Part shown: one piece after another, positions 15,573 to 23,432 of the stretch
Numbering within the stretch: the stretch's first letter is position 1
How the letters are laid out: each line of letters starts with the position of its first letter
Source of the DNA: JADHMP01 sp964386915
GTDB taxonomy: Bacteria; Bacteroidota; Bacteroidia; Flavobacteriales; Flavobacteriaceae
Reading direction: 5' to 3'
DNA length: 64,000 bases
Assembly (NCBI GenBank): GCA_964386915.1
Contig: CAYLUQ010000006.1
Location: 1 to 64,000, forward strand
Notes under the pieces: generated by a model
The model's input: the letters and a program-made list of their open reading frames with translations, nothing else
Database searches by the model: none
Told to the model about the DNA's origin: nothing
Program-made: the position numbers and the translations under genes

Positions 15573-16421
15573 CTAATTTAAAGCAGCAAGATACAAAAAT
15601 AGGCGAAAAACACCCCACCAAAAAAGGGGCAGCGCTTCTACCCAAAAGGCCGTGAAATAAAATCCTTTAGTTGGGCCACTTTGCCACAAAAGAACCGCTA
15701 ATGCACCAAAGGTAGTTAGGGCACTAACGCGCATTGGCCCAGAAACATTTGGCAAACAAAAACACAACACTATGGCCACCAGAAGCAACCAATAACCTCT
15801 TCTTTTAGTGCCTTGAATGCCCAACCGTTGGGGCCACGTTTGCAAACTATTAGGATCTCGGTGCATATCGCGCAATTCAAAGGGGAGGGTAGCCACCACC
15901 ACATAGAGCCCTATTATTAGACTCCAAATAAGGAGGTTCCATAAACATGCCATTTGCTTTTCCAGAAAAGGGAGCCCTACCGCTATGAGCACCCAACAAA
16001 GGGCTACCCAATAGAGCTTAACACCCTGTTGATTGCGTAAATTGGTAGTTTGAAACGGAAAGGCCCAGCCATAGAGTAACACTAAGAGCCCAGTGCCGAT
16101 AACAATCAAGTGTTGTCTCTCTGACAAATAAAAAAAGGTATAGCTCGCCAAGAGCAGTGCCAAGCCATTTAGGAGATAAAAAAGACCGCGCGCAAGAGGA
16201 TTTTGAAAAACTGCTCTAGGAAGAATACCAAACTTGATTGCATTGTAACCTAAAAGAGTGGATGAGAAAATAAATATTAACAATGTAGTGGACGGCACTA
16301 TGGCAAAATAATGAGCACTCAAAAGACTTAGCGCTACTACAGATAAAGCCACGTGAACACTGTGTTTTACGTAACTTTCAAAAAGCGTTTGCAAGACTCT
16401 TTTAGGCCTCATTATTTTCAT
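15573..16421 (-). CDS. UbiA-like polytopic membrane protein
   Basis: A roughly 282-residue protein with seven to nine membrane helices. It carries one Asp-rich motif, FELRDMHRDPNSLQTWPQRLG, similar to the second prenyl-diphosphate motif of UbiA prenyltransferases, and the NLRN segment before it. The first Asp-rich motif (NDxxDxxxD) is not present; the matching place reads LLGYNAIKFG. The family is common in Flavobacteriaceae without known function, so activity as a prenyltransferase is doubtful. Start: the longer frame begins at 16466, but MKIMRPKRVLQ (ATG 16421, or 16412) fits the family better. Confidence 0.7.
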   Translation of the reverse strand: MKIMRPKRVLQTLFESYVKHSVHVALSVVALSLLSAHYFAIVPSTTLLIFIFSSTLLGYNAIKFGILPRAVFQNPLARGLFYLLNGLALLLASYTFFYLSERQHLIVIGTGLLVLLYGWAFPFQTTNLRNQQGVKLYWVALCWVLIAVGLPFLEKQMACLWNLLIWSLIIGLYVVVATLPFELRDMHRDPNSLQTWPQRLGIQGTKRRGYWLLLVAIVLCFCLPNVSGPMRVSALTTFGALAVLLWQSGPTKGFYFTAFWVEALPLFWWGVFRLFLYLAALN

Positions 16422-16504
16422 TTTATGGGGGATGAAGATACAATTCTTAAAAAATAAATAGTCCATTGGGGAACCGGGGTATTTTTAAATTTTGGGGCTT
16501 AACT

Positions 16505-16512
16505 TAATTTTG
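16505..16512 (+). promoter_or_regulatory. Possible promoter -7 box (TAATTTTG) of gcvP
   Basis: TAATTTTG matches TAnnTTTG and lies 18 nt before ATG 16531 (12 nt before ATG 16525). It makes the upstream TTG start at 16492 unlikely. No good -33 element is visible. Confidence 0.45.
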
Positions 16513-16530
16513 ATCAAAAGTTACATGCGT

Positions 16531-19380
16531 ATGAAAACTGATGCCTTCGAAAATCGTCATATGGGCCCCAACGGCCAAGCTCAAAAAAAGATGTTGGCCA
16601 GCCTTGGGGTGGACTCACTAGCCGACTTACTCGATCAAACCCTTCCTCCTTCCATTCGCTTGCCTCATCCGCTCAATTTGCCTAAAGGCATTAGTGAACA
16701 CGCTTATGCCCAAGAGGCACAAGCCCTGAGTGAAAAAAATGAATTATTCGACACCTATATCGGATTGGGCTATCACCCCACTATTACTCCAGCTGTGATT
16801 CAGCGTACTATTTTTGAAAATCCAGGTTGGTATACGGCCTACACCCCCTATCAGGCCGAAATTGCCCAAGGACGATTAGAAGCTTTGTTTAATTTTCAAA
16901 GCATGGTTGCCGATTTGACTGGCATGCCCTTGGCCAACGCCTCCTTGCTAGATGAAGCTACCGCTGCTGCAGAGGCCATGACGCTCCTGTGGAACAGTAG
17001 GTCTCGCGCACAGGTTAAAGCCAATGCGCATCAATTTTTTGTAGATGAAAATGTATTGCCACAAACTTTGGCGGTTCTCCAAACGCGTGCCCTTCCCTTG
17101 GGAATTGAACTGGCAGTTGGCAATCCCCACCAGCCCAATTATAACAGTTCTTATTTTGGTGCCTTTTTTCAATATCCGGGCAAAACAGGAGCCATTACTC
17201 CCCTCCCCGACTTTATTGCTACGGCCCAACAACATCAAATTGCAACCGTTGTGGCTGCTGATTTGCTCAGTCTCACCCTGCTTGAGGCTCCCGGACGCTA
17301 TGGAGCCGATGTGGTGGTGGGCACCACCCAACGCTTTGGCATTCCACTAGGGTATGGAGGGCCACATGCGGCCTATTTTGCCACGCAAACCCAATACAAA
17401 AGACAAATTCCCGGACGCATCATCGGCCAGACAAAAGACTTGGATGAAAATCCAGGCTTGCGCATGGCCTTGCAAACGCGAGAGCAACACATCAAACGAG
17501 ATCGGGCAACTTCCAATATTTGTACTGCCCAAGTATTGTTAGCGGTCATGGCAGGAATGTATGCTGTCTATCACGGGCCAAAGGGACTTAAAAATATTGC
17601 ACTGCGAATTCATCAAAAAACCCAACGGTTGGCCCAACAGCTTGAGGCACTAGGCTTTCCTCAAGAAAACGACTATTTCTTCGATACACTCTGCATCCGA
17701 GTGAAAGCCAATGCCCTGCGACCCATTGCCGAAAAACATCGCATCAACTTTTGGTATATTGATGAAAACCGAGTGGGGATTTCTTTAAACGAAACCACCA
17801 GCGAGCAACAAGTTCAAAACATCCTAACCGTTTTTGAAATGTTTAGCGCCAAGGAATTGCCCCAAACCCAACCCCTAGAAGCCAACGCTATGGCTATTCC
17901 TGCTACCCAAATGCGTCAGTCTAACTATTTAACCCATTCCGTATTTCATTCCTATCATTCCGAAACCGCTTTAATGCGCTACATCAAATCGTTAGAACAA
18001 AAAGATTTGGCCTTAAACTTTTCGATGATTCCACTTGGGTCTTGCACCATGAAACTCAATGCAGCTGCAACCTTATTACCGTTAAGTCACCCCCGATGGA
18101 ATCAATTGCATCCTTTTGTTCCTTTGGCTCAAGCACAAGGCTATCAGGAAATGCTCACGCGCTTGTGTGATCAACTTAATGTAATTACCGGCTTTGCTGC
18201 CACCTCCCTACAACCCAATTCTGGGGCTCAAGGAGAATATGCAGGACTTATGGTGATTAAAGCCTATCACGAATCGAGACAAGAAGGACACCGTAATATT
18301 TGTTTAATTCCCGCTTCGGCACATGGCACTAATCCCGCCTCGGCTGTAATGGCCGGTATGAAAGTGGTGGTGGTGCAAACCGATGCCTTGGGAAATATTG
18401 ACTGGAACGACCTTCAAGAAAAAGCTACACAACACCAAAGTGAGTTAGCGGCTTTAATGATTACCTATCCTTCTACCCATGGGGTATTTGAATCTAAAAT
18501 TCAAGAAATCACCACCCTAATTCACCACTATGGAGGTCAGGTGTATATGGACGGTGCAAATATGAATGCCCAGGTGGGCCTCACTAGTCCGGCGCAAATT
18601 GGCGCAGATGTTTGCCACCTAAACCTCCACAAAACATTTGCTATTCCCCACGGAGGTGGCGGTCCTGGAGTTGGACCCATTTGTGTAGCCGCCCATTTGG
18701 CTCCTTTTCTTCCCAAACATCCTTTGGTCAATACGGGAGGAACCGCTGCCCAAGACACCATAGCGGCAGCACCTTTTGGATCGGCTTTGGTGTGTTTAAT
18801 TTCTTATGGCTATATCCGAATGCTCGGTGGCAAAGGCTTGCAACAAGCAACCTCCATAGCTATCCTCAATGCCAACTACATTCAAAAACGACTGGAAGGA
18901 GCCTATGACATTCTCTATAAGGGAGAAAATGGTCGAGCAGCTCACGAACTAATTGTGGATTGCAGACCCTTTAAAGCCCAAGGTGTTGAGGTAGTAGATA
19001 TTGCCAAACGTTTAATCGATTATGGCTTCCACGCACCAACCGTTTCTTTTCCAGTGGCTGGCACCATGATGATTGAACCCACAGAAAGCGAAAATTTGGA
19101 AGCTATTGATCAATTTTGCGATGCAATGATTTCCATTCGAATGGAAATTGCTTCCGAAAATGAAGCCGATCAACAACTCTTGCAAAATGCACCCCACACC
19201 TTAGAGCAACTCACACAAGAAGAATGGCCCTTTGCTTATTCCCGTCAAAAAGCTGCTTTTCCACTGGACTTTGTGCGTCAACATAAATTTTGGCCTAGTG
19301 TTAGACGAGTTGACGAAGCCTATGGGGATCGTAATTTAGTTTGTAGCTGTACACCCATAGAAGAATATATAAAAAATTGA
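16531..19380 (+). CDS. gcvP: Glycine dehydrogenase (decarboxylating), P-protein
   Basis: PLP enzyme of the glycine cleavage system; it decarboxylates glycine and passes the aminomethyl group to the lipoyl arm of GcvH. From ATG 16531 it has 949 residues, the full length of the homodimeric fused type, starting MKTDAFENRHMGPNG. The PLP lysine is Lys701 in HLNLHKTFAIPHGGGGPG. Also visible are GYHPTITPAVIQR near the N-terminus and LGSCTMKLNAA at the second half. ATG 16525 is an alternative start. The other gcv genes are not in the window, and no glycine riboswitch is recognisable upstream. Confidence 0.96.
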   Translation: MKTDAFENRHMGPNGQAQKKMLASLGVDSLADLLDQTLPPSIRLPHPLNLPKGISEHAYAQEAQALSEKNELFDTYIGLGYHPTITPAVIQRTIFENPGWYTAYTPYQAEIAQGRLEALFNFQSMVADLTGMPLANASLLDEATAAAEAMTLLWNSRSRAQVKANAHQFFVDENVLPQTLAVLQTRALPLGIELAVGNPHQPNYNSSYFGAFFQYPGKTGAITPLPDFIATAQQHQIATVVAADLLSLTLLEAPGRYGADVVVGTTQRFGIPLGYGGPHAAYFATQTQYKRQIPGRIIGQTKDLDENPGLRMALQTREQHIKRDRATSNICTAQVLLAVMAGMYAVYHGPKGLKNIALRIHQKTQRLAQQLEALGFPQENDYFFDTLCIRVKANALRPIAEKHRINFWYIDENRVGISLNETTSEQQVQNILTVFEMFSAKELPQTQPLEANAMAIPATQMRQSNYLTHSVFHSYHSETALMRYIKSLEQKDLALNFSMIPLGSCTMKLNAAATLLPLSHPRWNQLHPFVPLAQAQGYQEMLTRLCDQLNVITGFAATSLQPNSGAQGEYAGLMVIKAYHESRQEGHRNICLIPASAHGTNPASAVMAGMKVVVVQTDALGNIDWNDLQEKATQHQSELAALMITYPSTHGVFESKIQEITTLIHHYGGQVYMDGANMNAQVGLTSPAQIGADVCHLNLHKTFAIPHGGGGPGVGPICVAAHLAPFLPKHPLVNTGGTAAQDTIAAAPFGSALVCLISYGYIRMLGGKGLQQATSIAILNANYIQKRLEGAYDILYKGENGRAAHELIVDCRPFKAQGVEVVDIAKRLIDYGFHAPTVSFPVAGTMMIEPTESENLEAIDQFCDAMISIRMEIASENEADQQLLQNAPHTLEQLTQEEWPFAYSRQKAAFPLDFVRQHKFWPSVRRVDEAYGDRNLVCSCTPIEEYIKN

Positions 19381-19397
19381 TAATTAAGTTTTTATAC

Positions 19398-19414
19398 TAG
19401 TCTTTAAAAGACTA
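19398..19414 (+). terminator. Weak hairpin after gcvP
   Basis: TAGTCT and AGACTA form an AT-rich 6-8 bp stem 17 nt after the gcvP stop, with T-rich sequence further on (AATTTTATTG). Too weak to be sure it terminates transcription. Confidence 0.3.
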
Positions 19415-19485
19415 TTGTTAAATTTTATTGTCTTTGGGTGTCGTTTGTGTTTTGAATAATTCGCAACAAAGCATAGGCTTATAAA

Positions 19486-19493
19486 TAATTTTG
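19486..19493 (+). promoter_or_regulatory. Predicted promoter -7 box (TAATTTTG) of the KAS III-like gene
   Basis: TAATTTTG ends 5 nt before ATG 19499, so the transcript would have almost no leader. It overlaps the alternative GTG start at 19493, which is why the ATG is preferred. Confidence 0.45.
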
Positions 19494-19498
19494 TGTTT

Positions 19499-20554
19499 AT
19501 GCAAATTAAAATTACCGGCACCGGCAGTGCGGATCCCAAACAAGAACAATCCAACGATGCTTTTTTGGAACATGAATTTTTTGATGTTTCTGGAAACCCT
19601 ATTGCAGCTAGCAATAACGAAATTATTTCAAAATTTAAAGCCATTACCGGCATTGCAAAAAGACGTTATATTGCCCCTGAAGAATCGTCGGCCGACATTG
19701 CCATAGAAGCAGGAAAAAAAGCCCTTCAGGATGCGCAAACCGATCCTGAAACTATCGATTATCTTATTGTTGCTCATAACGTGGGAGATATTGCTGCCAA
19801 AAGCCATCAGGTGAACACCTTGCCCTGTGTGGCAGCTAAGGTTAAAGCTGGCTTGCAAATTGCCAATCCAAATTGTGTGGCCTACGATCTCATTTTTGGT
19901 TGTCCCGGTTGGATTGAAGGGGTGATTCAGGCCCAAGCGTTTATTAAAGCTGGAATGGCAAAAAAATGCTTGGTTATTGGCACCGAAACCCTCTCCCGTG
20001 TCTTAGATCCCAACGATAGAGATTCTATGATTTATGCAGATGGAGCTGGAGCAGCAGTGATAGAAAAAAGCGATGCTGAAGGCGGTATTCTAGCCCATAA
20101 AACCGTTACCTATACCCACCAAGGGGAAAGTGATTTTATCTTTTATGGCACTTCTAACAAAGGTGAAGGAAAAACAAAATATATAAAAATGTTTGGGCGT
20201 AAGGTGTATGAATTTGCCTTGAGTCATGTGCCACAAGCCATGGCTCAAACCTTAGATGAGGCCCACATTCCTATTACCCAAGTCAAAAAGATTTTCATCC
20301 ACCAAGCCAATGAAAAAATGGATGAGGCTATTGTAAACAGACTCTACAGAAGCTATAAAGAAAAAATGCCCAAAGATGTTTTGCCCATGAATATTGGTGC
20401 CTATGGCAATAGCTCAGTGGCTACGGTTCCCACTCTTTTTGACCTAGTGCGCAAAAAAAATTATGAGGGCCATCAAGTTGCTCAAGGGGATATTGTGTTG
20501 TTTGCCTCTGTTGGAGCCGGCATGAACATCAATGCAATTGTCTATCAAATTTAA
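19499..20554 (+). CDS. 3-oxoacyl-ACP synthase III family protein
   Basis: The 351-residue thiolase-fold enzyme has the KAS III catalytic triad: Cys135 in DLIFGCPGWIEG, His in KIFIHQANEKMDE and Asn in MNIGAYGNSSVATVP. Family enzymes condense an acyl-CoA starter with malonyl-ACP or do related Claisen or acyl-transfer steps. It stands alone, without fab genes around it, and its N-terminus (DPKQEQSNDAFLEHEFFD) differs from housekeeping FabH, so it is probably a lineage-specific paralogue rather than FabH itself. Start ATG 19499. Confidence 0.85.
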   Translation: MQIKITGTGSADPKQEQSNDAFLEHEFFDVSGNPIAASNNEIISKFKAITGIAKRRYIAPEESSADIAIEAGKKALQDAQTDPETIDYLIVAHNVGDIAAKSHQVNTLPCVAAKVKAGLQIANPNCVAYDLIFGCPGWIEGVIQAQAFIKAGMAKKCLVIGTETLSRVLDPNDRDSMIYADGAGAAVIEKSDAEGGILAHKTVTYTHQGESDFIFYGTSNKGEGKTKYIKMFGRKVYEFALSHVPQAMAQTLDEAHIPITQVKKIFIHQANEKMDEAIVNRLYRSYKEKMPKDVLPMNIGAYGNSSVATVPTLFDLVRKKNYEGHQVAQGDIVLFASVGAGMNINAIVYQI

Positions 20555-20599
20555 TGACTTCCTTCTTCTTTAGACTTCTTTAAAGATTTAGAAATTGAC

Positions 20600-20607
20600 T
20601 ACCTTTG
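20600..20607 (+). promoter_or_regulatory. Predicted promoter -7 box (TACCTTTG) of mlaE-mlaF
   Basis: TACCTTTG matches TAnnTTTG and ends 7 nt before the ATG of the permease gene. A -33 box is not evident. Confidence 0.5.
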
Positions 20608-20614
20608 ACTAGCG

Positions 20615-21352
20615 ATGAAAATTCTTTTACCCATAGGTCGTTATTTTATTATGCTCCAAAAAGTATTTGGAAAATTTACGAAATGGGCCGTATTGAAACA
20701 ATTGATCTTAAAAGATATTGATAGCCTAATTATTAACTCCTTGGGCATTGTTTCTTTTATATCTTTTTTTGTGGGCGGGGTTGTTTCCATTCAAACGGCT
20801 TTAAATTTAGAGAATCCGCTACTTCCCAAAAACCTCATTGGTTTTGCCACCCGCCAATCCGTCATTTTAGAATTTGCCCCTACCTTTATTTCGGTGATTG
20901 TGGCCGGAAAAGTAGGCTCTTTTATCACCTCTAGCATTGGCACCATGCGGGTGACCGAACAAATTGATGCCTTAGAAGTGATGGGCATCAATACCTATAA
21001 CTATTTAATCTTTCCCAAAATTGTGGCCCTAAGCCTCTACCCGTTTGTGATTACAATTTCTATGTTTTTAGGGATTATTGGGGGCTATGTGGCTTGTGTC
21101 TACGGAGGATTTTCTTCTAGCGCTGATTATATTGAAGGAATTCAGATGGATTTCATTCCTTTTCATGTGGGCTATGCCTATATTAAAACCGTTGTGTTTT
21201 CTTTTGCGCTCTCAACCATTCCCGCCTATCACGGCTATTATATGCAAGGGGGTGCCTTGGAAGTGGGTAAAGCCAGCACAGTGTCGTTTGTATGGACCAG
21301 TGTGACCATTATCATTCTTAATTATTTAATCACTCAACTTCTCTTAGCCTAA
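20615..21352 (+). CDS. mlaE: MlaE-family ABC transporter permease
   Basis: The 245-residue membrane protein belongs to the MlaE/YrbE permease family, with five to six membrane helices and the family core (FAPTFISVIVAGKVGSFITSS, then EQIDALEVMGINTYNYL). The Mla pathway moves phospholipids between inner and outer membranes. The partner ATPase MlaF starts on the next nucleotide after its stop. An MlaD/MCE substrate-binding gene is not adjacent and must be elsewhere if present. Confidence 0.9.
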   Translation: MKILLPIGRYFIMLQKVFGKFTKWAVLKQLILKDIDSLIINSLGIVSFISFFVGGVVSIQTALNLENPLLPKNLIGFATRQSVILEFAPTFISVIVAGKVGSFITSSIGTMRVTEQIDALEVMGINTYNYLIFPKIVALSLYPFVITISMFLGIIGGYVACVYGGFSSSADYIEGIQMDFIPFHVGYAYIKTVVFSFALSTIPAYHGYYMQGGALEVGKASTVSFVWTSVTIIILNYLITQLLLA

Positions 21353-22117
21353 ATGATAGTTGTTGATCACATAGCCAAATCGTTTGATGGCGTTGCCGTA
21401 CTCAAAGGCATTTCAGCTCAATTTGAAAAAGGCAAAACCAATTTAATAATTGGACAAAGTGGTTCGGGAAAAACCGTGTTTCTCAAGTGCTTGCTGGGGT
21501 TACTCCAAATCGATTCTGGAAGCATTTTATTTGACGGTCAGATGTTAAAAAAAATGGACCTTACACAACGGACTCAGTTACGCCAAGAAATGGGGATGGT
21601 ATTTCAGGGCAGTGCGCTTTTTGATTCCATGACCGTATTAGAAAATATAATTTTTCCCATGCGTATGTTTACGCGAAAATCTGAGGAAGAAATGCAAGAT
21701 CGAGCCAATGAGGTTATCAAACGGGTAAATCTAATTAACGCCAACAACAAAATGCCCGATGAAATTTCAGGGGGCATGAAAAAAAGAGTAGCCATTGGGA
21801 GAGCTATTGTAATGAATCCAAAATATTTGTTTTGTGATGAACCTAATTCTGGCTTAGACCCCAACACAGCTATTCTCATTGATGAATTAATTCATGAAAT
21901 TACACAAGAATACAATATCACCACTATCATCAACACCCACGACATGAACTCCGTGATACAAATTGGAGAAAAAATTGTATTCCTAAAAGAAGGTCACAAG
22001 GCTTGGGAAGGAACAAAATCGGAGATCTTTGAAACCGATAACGAAGCTGTTACCGAATTTGTTTATTCTTCTGAATTATTAAAAAAGGTGCGGCGCGTAC
22101 AATTGAAAAAAGGATGA
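21353..22117 (+). CDS. mlaF: MlaF-family ABC transporter ATP-binding protein
   Basis: The 254-residue ATPase has Walker A GQSGSGKTVFLK, Q-loop MVFQGSALFDSM, signature ISGGMKKRVAIGRA, Walker B YLFCDEPNSGLDP and switch His in NTHDMNSV. It energises the MlaE permease for lipid transport. ISGGM in place of the common LSGGQ is usual in the MlaF family. Its stop codon touches the stop codon of the convergent SprT-like gene with no spacer. Confidence 0.92.
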   Translation: MIVVDHIAKSFDGVAVLKGISAQFEKGKTNLIIGQSGSGKTVFLKCLLGLLQIDSGSILFDGQMLKKMDLTQRTQLRQEMGMVFQGSALFDSMTVLENIIFPMRMFTRKSEEEMQDRANEVIKRVNLINANNKMPDEISGGMKKRVAIGRAIVMNPKYLFCDEPNSGLDPNTAILIDELIHEITQEYNITTIINTHDMNSVIQIGEKIVFLKEGHKAWEGTKSEIFETDNEAVTEFVYSSELLKKVRRVQLKKG

Positions 22118-22723
22118 TTATCCTTGCTTATATACCTCTGCCACTGCACTAAAAAGATAGACTCTTTGGGTGCGTACCTCTGTACATAAAATCCGTTTCA
22201 CTCTTTTTTTACCTCGCACAAAAACACGGCCATTATCCAAAGAAAACAGATCGCCCTCTGCTATTTCAAGTACCGTAACGGTTTCTTTTGGAGGATCATA
22301 AGCCCGCAAAGCGCTGGCGAGTTTTAGATCGCTTGATGAAGTGGCCTTGGGGTTTTTTAAATGGAGGGCCAAGAGAGACAAAAGAGGCTCGGGAAAAACA
22401 GTAGGTTGAAGAAAAGGAAGGGCAATATGCTGAAAACTGTATTTCCATTCTTTTCCATGGGGTTTTACGCGCCTGCCATATTTTTTATAGGTAAACCAAT
22501 GGGCCAATTCATGCAGAAGCGTGATTAAAAATTGATAGGGATTTTTAGATGCATTTAGTGTGATGCAGGCTCCACCACGGGCATCAATTCTAAAATCGCC
22601 ATGTTTGGTTTTCCTTTTGGGTGTGATTTTTATAGTAATATTGGCCTCGGTTAAAAGCTCAGCCGTTAAGGGTCTAGCTTCCACCGGAAGAGCTTCTAAA
22701 AGCATATCAACAGAAGCAGCCAT
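22118..22723 (-). CDS. SprT-like zinc metalloprotease domain protein
   Basis: The 201-residue protein has the zinc motif HELAH (residues 71-75) in LLHELAHWFTYKKYG followed by KPHGKEWK, the SprT/Spartan pattern. Bacterial SprT proteins are poorly characterised; eukaryotic relatives degrade DNA-protein crosslinks. No C-terminal zinc-ribbon cysteines are seen. It follows an SDR gene by 3 nt on the same strand. Confidence 0.83.
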   Translation of the reverse strand: MAASVDMLLEALPVEARPLTAELLTEANITIKITPKRKTKHGDFRIDARGGACITLNASKNPYQFLITLLHELAHWFTYKKYGRRVKPHGKEWKYSFQHIALPFLQPTVFPEPLLSLLALHLKNPKATSSSDLKLASALRAYDPPKETVTVLEIAEGDLFSLDNGRVFVRGKKRVKRILCTEVRTQRVYLFSAVAEVYKQG

Positions 22724-22726
22724 AAA

Positions 22727-23404
22727 CTAGGGTGTCGTGTTGGCTAGAGGGATTATTTTTCCATTAAAAAACTGTTGTCCTTCAAGCGCAAATTGCAAGA
22801 TATGTGCCGCTATTTCTTTTGGAGTTTGCGGTGCTTGAAATCCGGGAAAAGCCTCTGACAGCATTTCTGTTTGCACCGCACCAAGGGCCAAAGCGTTGAA
22901 AGCCGGGCCGGTATTTTTGTATTCTTCTGCCAACAATTCCGTGAGGATGTTTACAGCAGCTTTGCTACTTGAATAGGCCGCCAACCCTGGAAATTTTGCC
23001 GTTCTTTCTAAACCTCCCATGCTGCTAATGTTCACCACATGACCTTGAGGATTAATAAAGGGTAAGAGCAGTCGAGTGAGATTGGCCAAACCAAAAACAT
23101 TGACCTGATAAACGTGTTCAAAATCGCTGGGGAGGGTTTGATCAAAAGCCTTGTTAACCAAAGCTCCTGCATTATTGATAAGGGCATCTAGGGTTATGTT
23201 TTCCTTTTGAAACCGAGCCGCAATTTCTGCTATACTGTTAGGGTTCGTAATAGCAACAGCTAGGGGTTCAATGTTAGAGGCTTTGGAAAAGGACTCTATA
23301 TTTCTAGACAGGGCAAAAACACGATGCCCTTCTTTAGCTGCTGCCTGCACAAGGGCATGCCCTATACCTCTGCTGGTGCCAGTAATAAGAATTGTTTTAG
23401 CCAC
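22727..23404 (-). CDS. Short-chain dehydrogenase/reductase (SDR)
   Basis: A classical SDR of about 225 residues: cofactor motif TGTSRGIG at the N-terminus, NNAG at about 80, catalytic Ser in VNISSMGG and YSSSKAA with Tyr and Lys. The substrate cannot be told. No ATG is available; I chose GTG 23404 (encoding MAKTILITG) over GTG 23428 because the conserved strand begins there. It sits 28 nt after pdhC and may share its transcript. Confidence 0.85.
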   Translation of the reverse strand: MAKTILITGTSRGIGHALVQAAAKEGHRVFALSRNIESFSKASNIEPLAVAITNPNSIAEIAARFQKENITLDALINNAGALVNKAFDQTLPSDFEHVYQVNVFGLANLTRLLLPFINPQGHVVNISSMGGLERTAKFPGLAAYSSSKAAVNILTELLAEEYKNTGPAFNALALGAVQTEMLSEAFPGFQAPQTPKEIAAHILQFALEGQQFFNGKIIPLANTTP

Positions 23405-23432
23405 CTCAATACAAATTAGTGGGTGCACTGCA

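Noticed and set aside
16467..16530. Glycine riboswitch before gcvP
   Set aside because: The region is too short and lacks the conserved aptamer cores.
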